Shown here one piece after another: positions 1-10,900 of a DNA stretch of 64,000 bases. This DNA comes from Symsagittifera roscoffensis (Eukaryota; Xenacoelomorpha; Acoela; Convolutidae). Within the stretch, counting starts at the first letter, position 1. Each line of letters opens with the position of its first letter. The notes under the pieces are model-generated. The model was not told the DNA's origin. It saw nothing but the letters and a program-made list of their open reading frames with translations, and did no database searches. The stretch spans positions 70,771,345-70,835,344 of the forward strand of contig NC_087062.1 in NCBI RefSeq assembly GCF_963678635.1. The letters run 5' to 3'. The position numbers were made by a program, and so were the translations under genes.

Positions 1-590
1 TCGATTAAAATTAAAAGCAGAAAGCAGTGGTTCAAACATTTTTCTCAAAATTTTATTGCCCAAATTCCAGCATCAAACAAACCAAATTAGCATAACTCCT
101 GCAGATTCGGTAGTTCCAATGCAAAATCAAAACATTCATTCATCTTGCATGTGCAACCTCTAAAAAGGCCCCAAATGTTGAATGGGCATTACGAAATGAA
201 AGTTTTTTGAATTACGGTGAGCGATTTTAGATTTAGAACCTCAAACTAAGGTATTTTTTATTCCGCTACTCCTTCTCTTTTACTTTTCAGCGATGGCTCA
301 ATAGTTGGTCGTTTGGGTATGGCAAAATCCCCAACATCCGTAAATTGATGATTAAAAGATCATTTTTAACTTCACAAAAAGAAAACATAACAACTTGATT
401 TCTCTTGAATTTATACCAATTACTTTTTGACAACGCTTTGTCTTTTCACTTGGCCTGTGATGTTATTGAAGTGTGCTGGGCAGTAGACTTAAACATTACA
501 TCGTCAGTAGTGGTTGGACACAACATTCCGGGTCGAGGTCCGCTACTTTGTCGATCGCGCCGACGTTAACTCCCCAACTCAAAATCCATA
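1..590. other. Unassigned AT-rich sequence
   Basis: I see no convincing exon here. A pyrimidine tract ending in TTTTCAG at 290 is followed by 19 open codons, but the reading frame upstream is closed, so I do not call a gene. Confidence 0.4.
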
Positions 591-2520
591 GTCTGGACAC
601 GTTATGAGTCGCGGAGAAAGTCTGGGAGTACCGCATTTGGTCGCGATGGTCGAAAAAATAGTTGCCGCATGGTCCAAAAACAAAACGCGGCCTGGTCGTA
701 AAAATAAGTCGCCTTAAGACTTTGGGTGGGAGCCGAACTCGCGACTAACCCTACCAAGCTAGCTATGCTTTTTTACTCTGAGATATTGGAACTTGTTCCC
801 TAGTTAGATCAAGCTGCTAATTTGGAGCAGTCACAATCGGAGAAAAAAAGATGTGGGATGGTCAAAAAAACAGTAGAGGCATTGTCACAAAAATAGTCAC
901 AGCAAGGTCGAAAAAAATAGCCGTGGCATTGTCAAAAAAGTAGTCACGGCGCGGTCAAAAAATTAATCGCTGCTTGCCGAAAAATTACTGGCAAAATAGT
1001 CGAAAAATATGTCACGGCTTGATCGAAAAACAACTCGCGGCTTGGCTGAGAATATTAGTCACATCAGGTTGAAAATTAAAACAAACGTAGTTAAAAAAAT
1101 ATTCGCGGTATTTTCGAAATTTTAGTCGAAGCGTAGTCAAATTAGATACTGCATGCTCCAAAAAATATTCAGTGGCATGGTCAGAAATTTAGTGGCGTCA
1201 TGATTGCAGCACTAGTTGCGGCGTGGTCAAAATAATAGTCGCTGCATGATCAAAAGTTAGTCACGGCATGGTTGAAAAAATAGTAGCGGATTGGTCGAAA
1301 AAATAGTCGCGTGATGTTCAGAAAATAAATCGCGACATGGTAGAATTCAATGTCGCAGTACATTCGAAAAAATAGTCGCAGCGTGCTGAAAATTAATCGC
1401 GGCATGGTCAAAAAGACATTCACGGCATGGTCAAAAAGACATTCGCGGCATGGTCTAAAGTAAGTCGCGTCATTGTCGAAAAAATAGTCGCCTCAAGATC
1501 AAAAAACTAGTCGAGGTGTGGTCAAAAAACTAGATCGGCATGATTGAAACTTAATTCGCGGAGTGGAATAAAAACTATTAACAGCAAGGCCAAAAAATGG
1601 TTGCGGCATGGTTGAAAAATTAATCGCGCATGGTTGAAAACCACTAGCGGCGTGGTTGAAAGTTTAGTCGTGGCATGGTGGAAAAATTAGTCAATGCATG
1701 ATTGAATTTAGATACTGCGTGGTCCAAAATGTAGTCAAGGACTAAGTCAAGAAAATAGAGGGCGTAGGTCAAGAAAATAGTTACGGCGTTTTCAAAAAAT
1801 AGACAGGGCATGGTCGAAAATGAGTCGCGGCATGGTCAAAAAGTTAATCGCATCATGCTTGAAAAATAGTGGCGGCATAGTAAAAAAATTCATCGCGGCT
1901 CGCTTGAAAAACTAATCAAGGCATGGTTGAAAAAATTAGTCACGGAATGGTCAAAAACTATTCGCGGCTTGTTTGAGAAAAAGATGCGGTGTGGTCAAAA
2001 AGTCAATCGCGTCATGGTCAAACAATCAGTCCCGGCGTTGCTGGAAGTTAAGTCTTGATCCAAAAATTAGTCGCGGCGTGGTCGAAAAATCAATCGCGGC
2101 TTGGTTGAAAATTTATTCGAGGCTTGATAGAACCATTAGTCAATGCATGATCGAAATTAGTTACTGCATGGTCCAAAAATTAATCAGGGCATGGTCAAAA
2201 AATTTGTCGAGGCATTGTCAAAAATTAGTCTGGGCACTGTCAAAAATTAGTCAGGTCGCGGCGTAATTGAAAAATTTGGTCGCGGCGTAATTGAAAAATT
2301 AGTCCAGTCTTGTTCGAAAACTTATTCGTGGCTGGCTCGAAAAATAAGTCTGGTTCTTTTTCGAAAAAAGTAGTCTTGGTTGGTAATAAAACTTAGTCCG
2401 GGCATGGTTGAAAAAATAGTCGCGAGAGGGTCGAAAATTTGTTGCGGCGTGTTCGAATAATTAGTCAGGGCGTGGTCAAAAAATTAGTAGCGGCATAGAC
2501 AACAAAAATTTACTCGCCAA
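590..2520. repeat. Degenerate minisatellite, period about 20-30 bp
   Basis: The stretch is built from dozens of imperfect copies of a unit close to GTCGCGGCATGGTCGAAAAA followed by a short A/T spacer (AATTAG or AATAG). Spacing varies because the A-run and spacer differ in length. GC-rich cores (CGCGGCATGG) alternate with A-runs, giving a strongly periodic base composition unlike the flanks. Open frames here (for example 1973-2266) are periodic by-products of the repeat and show no gene signal. The array starts diffusely around 590 and fades into another repeat near 2520. Confidence 0.85.
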
Positions 2521-2569
2521 AAAAATAAATAACAATCATCAAACAAACTGCCCGGGCTGACCAAATCTG

Positions 2570-2905
2570 CAACCATACGTCGCACAATGTTTGGTTCCAT
2601 AGAAGCCATGGAAAATTGCCGACGTAATTTTACATTCAAATAACACGTTTTTAATGCATGGCGCGACGTATGGTTGCACATTTGCTTCATTATGGGGATT
2701 TCAATTTAGACAGTTTTGATACTTTTATTATAGCTGTTGAGAAATTATATGTCACCATGGATGCTTGCAATGCATGGTTACGATGGTATCCTGTATGGAG
2801 TGGCGTATAGATACCATGCAAACATATATAGTGCGACTTATGGTTACCATGGAAACGTATATGGCGCAACATATGGCAACAAGAAACCATATATGGTAAT
2901 TCTCT
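2570..2905. repeat. Short degenerate tandem repeat (ATGGTTACCATGGAAACGTAT-like)
   Basis: Repeated motifs TATGGTTACCATGGAAAC, GTATATGGCGCAACATATGG and variants follow each other with a spacing of roughly 33-36 bp. In one plus-strand frame this reads as Tyr-Gly-Tyr-His-Gly-like repeats, but the open frames on both strands are equally explained by the repeat. There is no splice or start context supporting a gene. Confidence 0.5.
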
Positions 2906-3419
2906 GGGGCTTCCAATAACTACTCTGAGTGACTTCGAAGATGTTGGTAGTAAAACTTTTTTTTCCGCCATTCAGAACAAAGAATTAATTGCATCCCGAG
3001 CAAAGCCAACTATTATCCAATATAGAAAAATTTACCTGATGACGCCGGAAAAATATATCTGGTGACGGTTGAGTAATTTTCGTAAAACTCTCTAAGAAAC
3101 AAACAATTCAGAAATACGAAACTTGATTAATTTATTTTATAACTCTATGATCTGTAACTTAAATACATAGCAAAGCAGAGCTTCTCATCGCCTGCCCAAC
3201 AACGAAATCGTAACATTGCACGCAAACAAATATAAAACACAAAGGCGAAGCTGTACATGTGCAAGTTGTACTCCTATTGAACGTATTTTTGTCTAGCCTT
3301 TCATTCAGAATTTTTCATATACAAGCGAACAAAAACATTACAGATTGCATAAAAAATGTGTTTTCTTTTAAGTTTTTTGTGGCCGGAACATTCTTTTTGT
3401 CTTCTTTTTTTTCTAGAAT
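2906..3419. other. No recognised feature
   Basis: AT-rich sequence with no supported gene. It ends in a long pyrimidine tract that could serve as a splice acceptor for the exon candidate that follows. Confidence 0.4.
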
Positions 3420-3651
3420 TTTGTCGACTTGGCCGGTGAATCATCGTCTGCAGAACTACATGTGTGTAACGCCCATCATTGAGCTGCATGATCCTCTCCT
3501 TTCAAGCTACATTGACTACGGAACTGTAGTGAAGAGGGTCAAATTCTCAGAGATGAACCGGTCGCCATGGCAACCGATGATAGCTCAGCATGACATGAAA
3601 GGGATCCGTTTATTTTTGGGCGCCGCTAATTCAATTATCTTTAGTCTTTAA
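3420..3651 (+). CDS. Orphan coding-like exon, possible terminal exon of an unknown gene
   Basis: A strong acceptor (pyrimidine-rich tract with a run of eight T, then CTAG) ends at about 3416-3417 and opens a frame that runs to a TAA at 3649-3651. The segment between about 3420 and 3620 is clearly richer in GC than its surroundings, with mixed codon use typical of coding DNA. The frame encodes roughly 75 residues, including WPVNHRLQNYMC, a middle part rich in Asp, Tyr and Val, and RSPWQPMIAQHDMKG. I do not recognise the family. No upstream exon is visible in the window. A GTTTAT donor inside the segment, near 3608, is an alternative end. It could also be a relic of a retrocopied or captured gene. 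Confidence 0.35.
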
Positions 3652-4331
3652 AAAAGTTCATATGCTAATAAGGCTTAGCATAAAAATTATAGCATAATTA
3701 ATCTTGAAAATTAACTATAAAATATGAGCGCGGTTACTCAAAATTTTTTACACCTTTCGGATACTTCAGTTTTCTTGAAAAAACCTGGTTCCAGAATTCA
3801 CATGGCCCCAGAACCTGGCTCCAACTTCGCGTGGCCGTTTTTGGTCGCGACATACGTTAAGAACCTTCTCGCGAATAAAAAAGGCTCAAAATTCAAACTA
3901 CAGTTAAACCTGATTAATAAAAAAATGAAAAACAACATTAAATTGGGCTGAAATCAAGAGAAGAGCAAAAATCATGCAAAGAGCTAACAATTTAACTGAT
4001 CCCTTGAAAGATTGGTATACGGCACTTCGCAAGTTCATGAAAATTGTCTACTCAAAAGAAAGGTAGGTCCACATGATGTTTCAATGCTTCAATTTATCTC
4101 AGTTGCTTTCAGCGTTTTCAAAAACAAACAAGACTGCCTCGTATCAGGTGGAAGCCCTGATTGTTCCGACTGCACTTTAAGGCTGATTTAAAAGTTTTTT
4201 CGGTTGGAAATTGACCAGCGAAGCGAAAAAAAGTTGTAGTTTTTTTCTTTTTCTTAATTTATCCACCACACGCAAATGTAAGTTACAAAGGAATGTATTA
4301 AGCGTCTTTTATCTTAATAAAACGACCAAAT

Positions 4332-4741
4332 TGAGTTAGGACCGAGTTGGTTAACTCATAGAGTAATTTCGGATAGGGTACACCGTCTGCTCGTCACGCT
4401 ATCTTATTTTCGGCCGGATAGATTCGTGCAACTTCTTAGTCTAATACCGATCCTAATCTTACTCTTATACTATCTAGTCTCAGGTTGTTTAACTAGTCTC
4501 TGCTAGGCTCAATAGATCTAGGGTATACTGGTTTATTGCGGCTGCTGAAGTGCTCAGGAGAGTCCAACTAATTTCTAAGTTAAATTCAAATCTCTCTGGT
4601 GCTGAAATTACAAGTAACTTCAGCACTTACAAATAAGTGGGTTGTTAGTTAGATGGATCATGATTGGTTAATATTAAATACTTTACATTGGTAAAACATT
4701 TAATTTATCCAATCATAAAATGTAGTTTAGATCAGGTTCCA
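4332..4741 (-). repeat. LTR of a diverged relative of the large retroelement (element C)
   Basis: Read on the minus strand, it starts TGGAACCTGATC at 4741 and ends near CTAACTCA at 4332, matching the LTRs at 19216, 27709 and 43299 over most of its length. Shared blocks include the ATCTATTGAG..TAAGATTAGGATCGG region and the GTGCTGAAATTAC hairpin, where this copy has a mismatch in one arm. It differs by substitutions and by extra AT-rich sequence after the start, so it is older or from a sister subfamily. Confidence 0.8.
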
Positions 4742-4914
4742 CCCATCCGGGTTTTACAGAGTTTTTTAGAATAGTTCTTCTGCAATTCGAAGGATGGATG
4801 ATGGACGTTGGTGTTTGGCGAACATCTTATTTCTTCTGTTTTCTTTTTGTTAAAGAAGTTCCAGGAAGCTGGAGTTAGAGACATAAGACGTTGAGTCTTC
4901 TAGTGACAACGACT
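4742..4914 (-). mobile_element. Remnant of internal 3' end of retroelement C
   Basis: Minus-strand sequence immediately upstream of the LTR at 4332-4741 aligns with the last 150 bases before the 3' LTR of the large element (43141-43298). Shared words include CCAGCTTCCTGGA, CATCATCCATCC and CCCGGATGGGTGG. This shows the LTR is a 3' LTR with some internal sequence, not a solo LTR. The rest of the element is lost or hidden by the N run. Confidence 0.65.
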
Positions 4915-4937
4915 NNNNNNNNNNNNNNNNNNNNNNN
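4915..4937. other. Assembly gap (23 N)
   Basis: Run of N at 4915-4937. The open frame spanning it is meaningless. Confidence 0.99.
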
Positions 4938-7876
4938 AATACGACTAGCTTACAATTTTAAGACTTGTTTGCCGTTCAAAATTAATGTTATTGTTTGCCG
5001 CGAGAGCTTAACGGTTGTCTTCCTGAGTAACGCAACTTTCGACCTAAAAAAATCAACTTTTCAAAAATCTTGCGTAAAACAACATCCTTAACGGAAATCA
5101 TCATGCAATGTTTTGCCTGAGCCTCGCATTTAAAAAAAAACTACATCGTCTATTTCAAAGAATTTCACAAAACTTTTGCAAGACAACATCACTTGATTGA
5201 TTAGAGAGCAATTCGAAGCATACAAACACACAGAAAAAAACTCAATGGAGAATTAAACTTATAATCAAAATTTCATTCTGCTATTTAATCTTAGTCCGTT
5301 CAAATATAGCTTTTTTTTTTCAAATAAAATAAGAATCACTTTTCATTATTATTATCGATAAAAATCATTTAAAACAATTTTTGTATAAACACTTATAATT
5401 GGTTATACGAAAAGTGAACCGATAATAATTGATTGTGATTTGCAGTTTTTTCGATTCGGCTGATGTCAACTTTTAACAGGTATGAAAGTTTTAACCAAAT
5501 TCGGTTTTAGAAAAAATATATATTTTTGCTCTAATTAATTTTTTTTTTGACTTTGTATGTTTCGAATCATTCCCTAGTCGATTGAAGGAGGTTACTTTGT
5601 ATAAACTTTATAACATTTTAAAAAAATCGATGCTGCTCTTCAAAAAGTTTTGCAAGTTTCTTGCAAGATTTTCCAAGATACTCTTTTTTAAATATACCTG
5701 TTTTTAAAACAGATCTTTAAAAATATGAGACTTTTGTGGAAAAACATCTTTAGGAGCGTAGACAACCTATAGGTTTTGCAGAAGAAGGAAGCAATCTTAG
5801 CAATACACACTAGCACATAGCCAATAGGAGGTTGCTTTAATTGGTCCCTAGAAATCCTTACTTTTTGTGAAAAGCGGCTAGCTTCAAGTTTTGATCGACA
5901 ACTCGATAGATATCTAATCTGTCAAAATAGGAAAAACAAATTCAATAACAAAAGAGAGCATAAGCTGTAAGCCATAATAGTTCGCAAAAATAATTTCATA
6001 AAGCAGAAGATCAAAATTTGGTTGTTCTCAACTGAATTTCCTGTCCACAATTCTGCGCAATATAAAACTTGCGTCAAATGATTTTCACAAATTTAAATTT
6101 TTTTATTTTTAACTAAAAATGCTCATTGCTTCTGAATCTTTGTTATTACTTTAACAAAGATAGCCCATCTTGTAAAATATACAGAGAAACGCATTTGCAT
6201 TATGATTTTTTGATTTTTGACCAGAAGGACAGAATAATCGTGCTTGAGGTTGCTTCTTTTTTTCAGAAGGACTTCATTTTTTGAGTAGTCATTTCGGATG
6301 GAGAGAACTCCTACCATCTAAACAGATAAATAACCTATTCTAAATTTTTTTATGATATTTTTAATACAATTATCAGAACACTAATTTTCCGTGTTGGAAT
6401 GTTTTGGTAATCTGCTCATTGTTTATTAAACAACGCGTCCATATCAGGTACACTTTTTCTCTATTTTAAAACTTACTTTTAGACACGTTATAGAGCCTTT
6501 AAAAATTTAGTGGTTTCGTCCTGTCAGAATCACTTTTGCTGCAGTTTTCCCAAAAAATAGTAAAATTCTTGAAAAATTAATTGTAATTTAATATACTCAA
6601 GTAAATTACGTTCGATTTAACAAACTTTTGGAAAAACAAAAATACAATCTAGTTTAACTTGTTTTTTTCTGAGTACTTTCAGCTTTGATGAATAAAAATA
6701 TTGCTCTTATCAGGGCAAAACCATAACAGTTCTAACTGCCCTTTATCTGCTCTAGAATAGTTTTCTGGAAAAGAAAAATATTGATGACAATCTATGAATC
6801 AAGCTGAAAAAAAAAGAATTTTTTCTTCAAAAATCTTCAGATTTCTAGCTTAGAAGAAAAAAAGATAGCTTTAAAGTTCTTCCTAGAACAATTTATCCTA
6901 GACACGTTTTTTTAAAATTGACCCAATTTGAGAAAATTGGATTTATAGGCAAAACTTTAGTTCGATGGGAAATCTGATAATTAATTTCAATTTTCAGTTT
7001 TAGAAGTTGATCACGTTTCTCGTGACTTTTACAAATTTGTTGCTCGATAGTAAAGTTTGGCTTCCTTTTAACAATGGAAATTCACTGAACCTAAAAAATC
7101 ACAAATCAAAAAAATCGCAAAATCAAAATTGTGCGTGAACTAATTTTTAGACTTTTTCCTGAAAAAAAAAACACCAAGATCTATATAAGAGTACTCACTA
7201 CGTTCCTTACTCCTAATTATAAAATGATCGTTTTAAAATTCCAGTGTTAAAATTTGAATAATGTATGGAATTAAGATGATCATTTAGCTTGCCTCGATAC
7301 AAATTTGAGCAATTTTAGAGCGCAGGAGAACTCACCACGCGAAATTATTTCGCATTACAATTTCAGTATAAGAAAACGAGCAGTATAGGCAACGTCGTGT
7401 CAGACTAACAGAGTGGTGTGCGCATCCGATGGACCCACAAAGATCAATCCCCGTTTGAGCAAATGTTTTGTAGGAAGTTGGTCTGAGTAAAAAAACGACC
7501 TCAAGCTTGTATCACTTGTTTTGAAAGTCGGAACAAAAGCCTATAGATTGTCTACGCCTATAAAGATGTACTACTATGATTGTAGGTTGATCAATTATTT
7601 TCTCTGTAATTTGAGTGTGGATACGTTTCTCAACTCAGACTCTTAATGAGAAATATAAGTTTTTAGAGAAAAATGTAAAATAATTGACAAAAGGGTCTAC
7701 CTTAAAAACAATTTAAACATTTCATTTTTTTTTAATTCTTAAAATTTCTATCTGAATTTTCGTTAATTTTTATCTTGATTATACGTGAGACGTTGTAAAA
7801 GTTTTCTTCGATCTAAGAAAAAAGAGCGCTGATATAAGGCTCCAGCAAATTATAATGGCTGTTCCCAGCATTGATG
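4938..7876. other. AT-rich intergenic sequence without supported genes
   Basis: Open frames are short and low in complexity. A fragment with CTATATAAGAGTACTCACTACGTTC-like sequence near 7185-7215 recurs near 44660-44690, so at least part of this stretch is dispersed repeat. The 3' untranslated region of the GPCR gene must begin at its upper edge, on the minus strand below 7877. Confidence 0.5.
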
Positions 7877-7992
7877 CTAACTGATTATTTGGAAGAACGC
7901 CTCTCGGTACTTTCTGTTCATGAGTCCGTAGATGAAAGGGTTGCAGGCAGAGTTGCTGTACGCTATCCATACTGAAGTCGTCACCACAGGAT
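7877..7992 (-). CDS. GPCR exon 7: TM7, NPxxY and C-tail
   Basis: Acceptor CTTCAG (7993-7994) opens an exon whose first two bases complete an Asp codon. TM7 reads SVWIAYSNSACNPFIYGL, then helix 8-like RKYREAFFQIIS and a TAG stop at 7877-7879. The C-tail is very short, with no obvious palmitoylation Cys or phosphorylation cluster. Confidence 0.92.
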
Positions 7993-10900
7993 CTGAAGAA
8001 TATAACATTTAAGAATCATGAAGTTCGATTCAATATCACTGATCAATTTTTTTGTTCATAAGTGTGAAAAAATCGGATTAATTGGAAAATAGCGCTAAAA
8101 GAGCGGGTTCTTAACTGCAACAAAAAAAAAATTATTTAAAAAAAAATTGTAGTTTTTTCAAAAAAGTTTTTTTTTCGTTCTCCTACTTGAACGCTCTAGG
8201 AAGGATTATATTCACGATAAGATCACATTCGCGCCAATTGTCATAAAAATGTACCTGGAATGTCAAAGTGTCCGATGACGGCTACCATATTGAGGGAGAA
8301 GAAGGGCACCCAGCATAAAATGAACACTCCCAACACCACCAGAAGAGTCTTCACTGGCTTACTGTCTGTGAACTTCTTCTGATGCTGATTGCACCCTGCA
8401 CTCCTGCCGTCTGCAGTGATGGCGCCACCCGCTGAGACTGGAAGACAGGCGTGCAGCTCTTTGATCTGGAAAAAAAGGATAATATTGTGTGCTTTCATTA
8501 CCAACCCAGCAAAACTATCATCAAAGTATCCAGAATTTTTCGGAAAATGTTTAAGCTAAAATAAGACCAGAACTGAAGACGAGAAGACATGTGTCTAAGT
8601 TGCATTTAATTTTCCGACCATCAATATGTCATTTGTTCGATTTAGCTTTCGTTTGTAGAACAAGGAGAGAGAGGTATAAATTTTTACTTCGGTTTTCCTA
8701 GTGGGTATCTCTACTTTTCACACGCAGCTCAAGTACGCAAAGAGTGGCTAATTTATATGAAAAATATGCAGGCAGCTCATTTGAGATTCCAGGAAAACTT
8801 TTTCAAAGTTTTTCATTCCAAATCCAACTCCGTTTGAACAATATACCTATCGTCGTGTTCTCACGTGGCGTTTTTAATTATTTTTCAAAAACAAATGAAA
8901 CAAATTTTTTTGGGCATACACTGTGATAGGATTATGAAAAGTCAGAGTACCGATCGAGGGCCAAAGGAAGTCGCAGTCAAAGACTTGTGAGGTTTTTCAT
9001 TGATTCTGAGTTTTATACGAAGACTGCTCGAATCATGGCGACACTTTAAATGTTTCGACTGCTCTGAAACTTCTATAGTGTTCGATTTTGAAAAAAAGTT
9101 GATGAAGTTTTTCAAAAAATTTGGAAAAATTATCAGATTTTTTTTCTTGAAATCATCCTCCCATCTACTTAAAGTACAAAGAGATATAATTAGCTAACAA
9201 AAATGTATTGATTAAGACAAGTAGCTATCTATCTATTATATTCGATTTGGAACACTTTTTGAGCCCAATTAGATAACCGTGAAAGTCATATTTTATCAAT
9301 TAAATCTTAACCGATTTAATTTCGTTTGAGATAACTGTCTAAAAAAAAAATTGGGAAAATTCGTAGGTCACTTTTTGAAACACTACTCTAACTTCAACAA
9401 ATTTAATTTTAATCCTCACATCATAATCAAGCAAAAACGTTTCATTTTCAACAATCTGTTTTAAATTTTAACTCCAACACATTTTTTCGACAAAAGAACT
9501 ATCTTTAATGGGCTTGCAGTTTGAATCTGTAGTTTTTTTTCTAATACGTTGGTGATCATGATTAACTTAATGAGCTAAATCAATTTTTTCGATAACGGGC
9601 TCGAGGTACGTTGAATTTCAAATTCAACTGTTGAAATTCAACATAAGAAAATGAGATAAAAATTGACCCAATAATGTTGAAAAAAAAGTGAGGAAATACA
9701 TTTTTTAAATATTTCAAGCTTTCCAAATAATGAAGTTTTTCAATTTTTTCAAAATATATGTAAATTGTTTTATGAACAAGAAAAAAGGAACAATAGACAA
9801 ATTGAGATATCTTTCTTTTGACTTATCCCAAAATTATCAAAATGGTTTCTTTATAACAACGATATTCTTAGGAAAAAATGGTTACATGACAAAAGATCCC
9901 TTACCTTAAGATCCCAAACGAGAAGATCCCAGTCAATAAGATACCATTCCAAAAGATACCTCGTTCTAAAATCGCCCACGACATAAGATACCATAATAAA
10001 ATAACAAAGAACCTGATAATTGAAAATAAAGCGGTTAATCGATCAAAGCAAAAAGAAAGCGTCGGTTTAAATCAAAGAAACGGCAAAAATTTTGCTGCAC
10101 AAATTTCGAACATGAATGACCTTGCTAATCACTTGGCCTTTAAAATGAAACTCAAATTTCAAAACAGCTTAGACTATAATTGAACTTGAAAAGGATTTCC
10201 AATTAATCAAAACCAACTTTGCTAAAAATGGCCTGATTTTCCAGACAATTCAAGTCGGTACAAAATTGAAATTGAGTTTTTGCAAAATTCTAAAGCTTTC
10301 AAATCATTTTCATTACGAATCACTTGCCGTTCTATTTGATAAAAAATATCAATTCTCAATTTTGATCAATTTTTTTTCGCTAGGCGCAATACTCAAAGGG
10401 CCGTCAGGCCCCTACCCCCAACCTAGCCTCCCGTCAATAAGAGCAATTGCTCTGGGATCAAATTGCTAGAGACAGCATTTTTGAATGCGAGTCGTAGTAT
10501 TGCGTTTCGGCGTTCTTCGGGAGGGTGCAAGGAGTAAAACGATCGGGTATTTCGAAATGACGGTCATCTGTGGCAATAGTGGGCAGGGATGTCGTTTGTT
10601 TACTTCTGTTTAAAGTTCGCGTTAGCGCCGACCGGGAGGGCAAAGACAGTTGGGTTGCTTTTTCGTCCTGCACCAATTGCAAACTAGCTGCGATTATCTG
10701 ACTGTTTACTGGATTTAATTGATTCCTAACTGTCTCCTTCATTTGTTGAACTAGTTGCCGAGCTTCTGAGCGTCCTGCGTTGAGCTCATGACTATGCTCG
10801 TTGCTCTGTGAGATTATATCGCTCCCAGAAGTGATTAAAGTTTTCGGGCATTTGTACGATCTCCATTTGCTGCAGCGCCAGTGTGTCGTTGTCTTCGTAT

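Noticed and set aside
251-290. 40-bp mini-intron (AAG|GTATTT..TTTTCAG|CG)
   Set aside because: Splice words are good, but the upstream frame is closed by a TAG a few codons earlier and no partner exon exists.
590-2520. CRISPR-like array
   Set aside because: The unit is degenerate, spacers are A-runs and not unique sequence, and the genome is eukaryotic.
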